Below are positions 46,333 through 46,848 of a stretch of DNA of 46,848 nucleotides, one piece after another. The stretch's first letter is position 1; every line of letters starts with the position of its first letter. The notes under the pieces are model-generated. The model was not told the DNA's origin, made no database searches, and was given only the letters and a program-made list of their open reading frames with translations. Where the stretch lies: positions 1-46,848 of the forward strand of contig JBBIQS010000067.1 in assembly GCA_037442205.1 (NCBI GenBank). The letters run 5' to 3'. The position numbers and the translations under genes are program-made. The DNA is from JBBIQS01 sp037442205 (lineage in GTDB: Bacteria > Myxococcota > Myxococcia > Myxococcales > UBA5297).

Positions 46333-46411
46333 AGCGCTCCGTCGCGGTTCTCAGGGACAGACAGCGGGATTGACCGGCGGTTCTGCGCGGCCTTGGGGGA
46401 GTTGCTCGGGC

Positions 46412-46848
46412 TCAGCCAGCTCGCCGGTTGCGGAGCAGGACCACCACAGCTCCGAGCAGGGCCAGAGCGCCTCCGCCGACCAGTCCAAGCGCCAGCGGCC
46501 TGGGAGGAGTCTCAGGCTCCGCGGGCAGAGCTCGAGGAGCCGAGGGAGCGGAAGCCGGAAGGGTCGCCGCCGGCGCCGCGACAGGCGGGGCAACCTGCGA
46601 AGGTGCTGGGCCCGGCGATTCGACCGGCTCGGAAGGAGTCGGCGCCGCCGGGACTGTCGCCTTGGTCGTCGCGGGCGCAGCCCTGGAATCGGCGCGCCTG
46701 AGCAGCATCACCTCGGTCTTCAGCCTTTTCTTCGAGCCCTTCTGCTTCGGGGCGGCGGCGAGAGGATGGGGGGTGGTCTCTTTCAGCGGAGGCTCGGCGC
46801 CGGCGGCGTCAGGCTCTGGGGCCGCTGCCGGCGCCGGCGCCGGCGGCG
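46412..46848 (-). CDS. Tail-anchored Pro/Ala-rich protein, C-terminal part
   Basis: The reading frame is open from the right edge of the window to the stop at 46412, so only the last 144 residues are seen. An acidic and Pro/Ala-rich stretch is followed by a basic patch (KQKGSKKRLKTE) and a long Pro/Ala linker. The C-terminus has one membrane helix (LALGLVGGGALALLGAVVVL) and ends LLRNRRAG, a hydrophobic-then-basic tail. This is a surface- or envelope-type layout with a C-terminal anchor. It is upstream of the ExbD-type gene on the same strand. In-frame starts inside the window were not used, since coding continues past them. Confidence 0.6.
   Translation of the reverse strand, partial: PPAPAPAAAPEPDAAGAEPPLKETTPHPLAAAPKQKGSKKRLKTEVMLLRRADSRAAPATTKATVPAAPTPSEPVESPGPAPSQVAPPVAAPAATLPASAPSAPRALPAEPETPPRPLALGLVGGGALALLGAVVVLLRNRRAG

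Overview
The window is very GC-rich bacterial chromosome with no rRNA, tRNA, insertion sequence or phage gene that I could see. Several traits point to a myxobacterium-type organism (Myxococcota, formerly Deltaproteobacteria). These are a MYXO-CTERM-like C-terminal sorting tail, a very large secreted protein made of Cys-rich repeats, PEGA, FHA and ExbD proteins, a two-component pair with a sigma-54 activator, and a multidomain cyclase/ATPase/TPR protein. The assignment rests on family content only.

Layout. (1) 1-5841: the start of a leftward exported-protein gene, a small lipoprotein, a coiled-coil protein, then an alpha/beta hydrolase and a radical SAM enzyme facing a class III aminotransferase (a possible small biosynthetic unit), and a DUF1571 protein. 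(2) 5854-13456: HAD phosphatases, a sphingomyelin-synthase-like membrane protein, an FKBP isomerase lipoprotein, DinB, a YihY/BrkB membrane protein, a ChaN-like protein and a short-chain dehydrogenase. (3) 13554-23714: a leftward tripartite exporter operon (HlyD adaptor, two ATPases, two ABC-2 permeases, DUF4230), a divergent TolC-type channel gene, and a histidine kinase/sigma-54 response regulator pair. (4) 23739-27016: a VOC protein, two overlapping genes for secreted proteins (one a hydrolase) and a degenerate aldo/keto reductase.

(5) 27017-27564 has no convincing gene. It holds a 42-bp tandem repeat array ending just before a strong-looking promoter for a probably leaderless small membrane-protein gene. 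(6) 28006-34199: FHA protein and HflX (apparently initiated at ATT) in one leftward operon, divergent from a 1255-residue protein whose domain order resembles soluble adenylyl cyclase. (7) 34286-39031: proB-proA, rsfS and rlmH, the last two separated by an opposite-strand PEGA protein gene. (8) 39130-46848: a 34-repeat Cys-rich protein, a ComF-type phosphoribosyltransferase, a MYXO-CTERM protein with an InlB-like repeat, an ExbD/TolR protein and the 3' part of a Pro/Ala-rich tail-anchored protein.

The items most worth a second look are the repeat array and its neighbouring promoter, the ATT start of hflX, the cyclase-like signalling protein, the hydrolase/radical SAM/aminotransferase trio and the overlapping secreted pair. 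I found no CRISPR array and no recognisable defence system.
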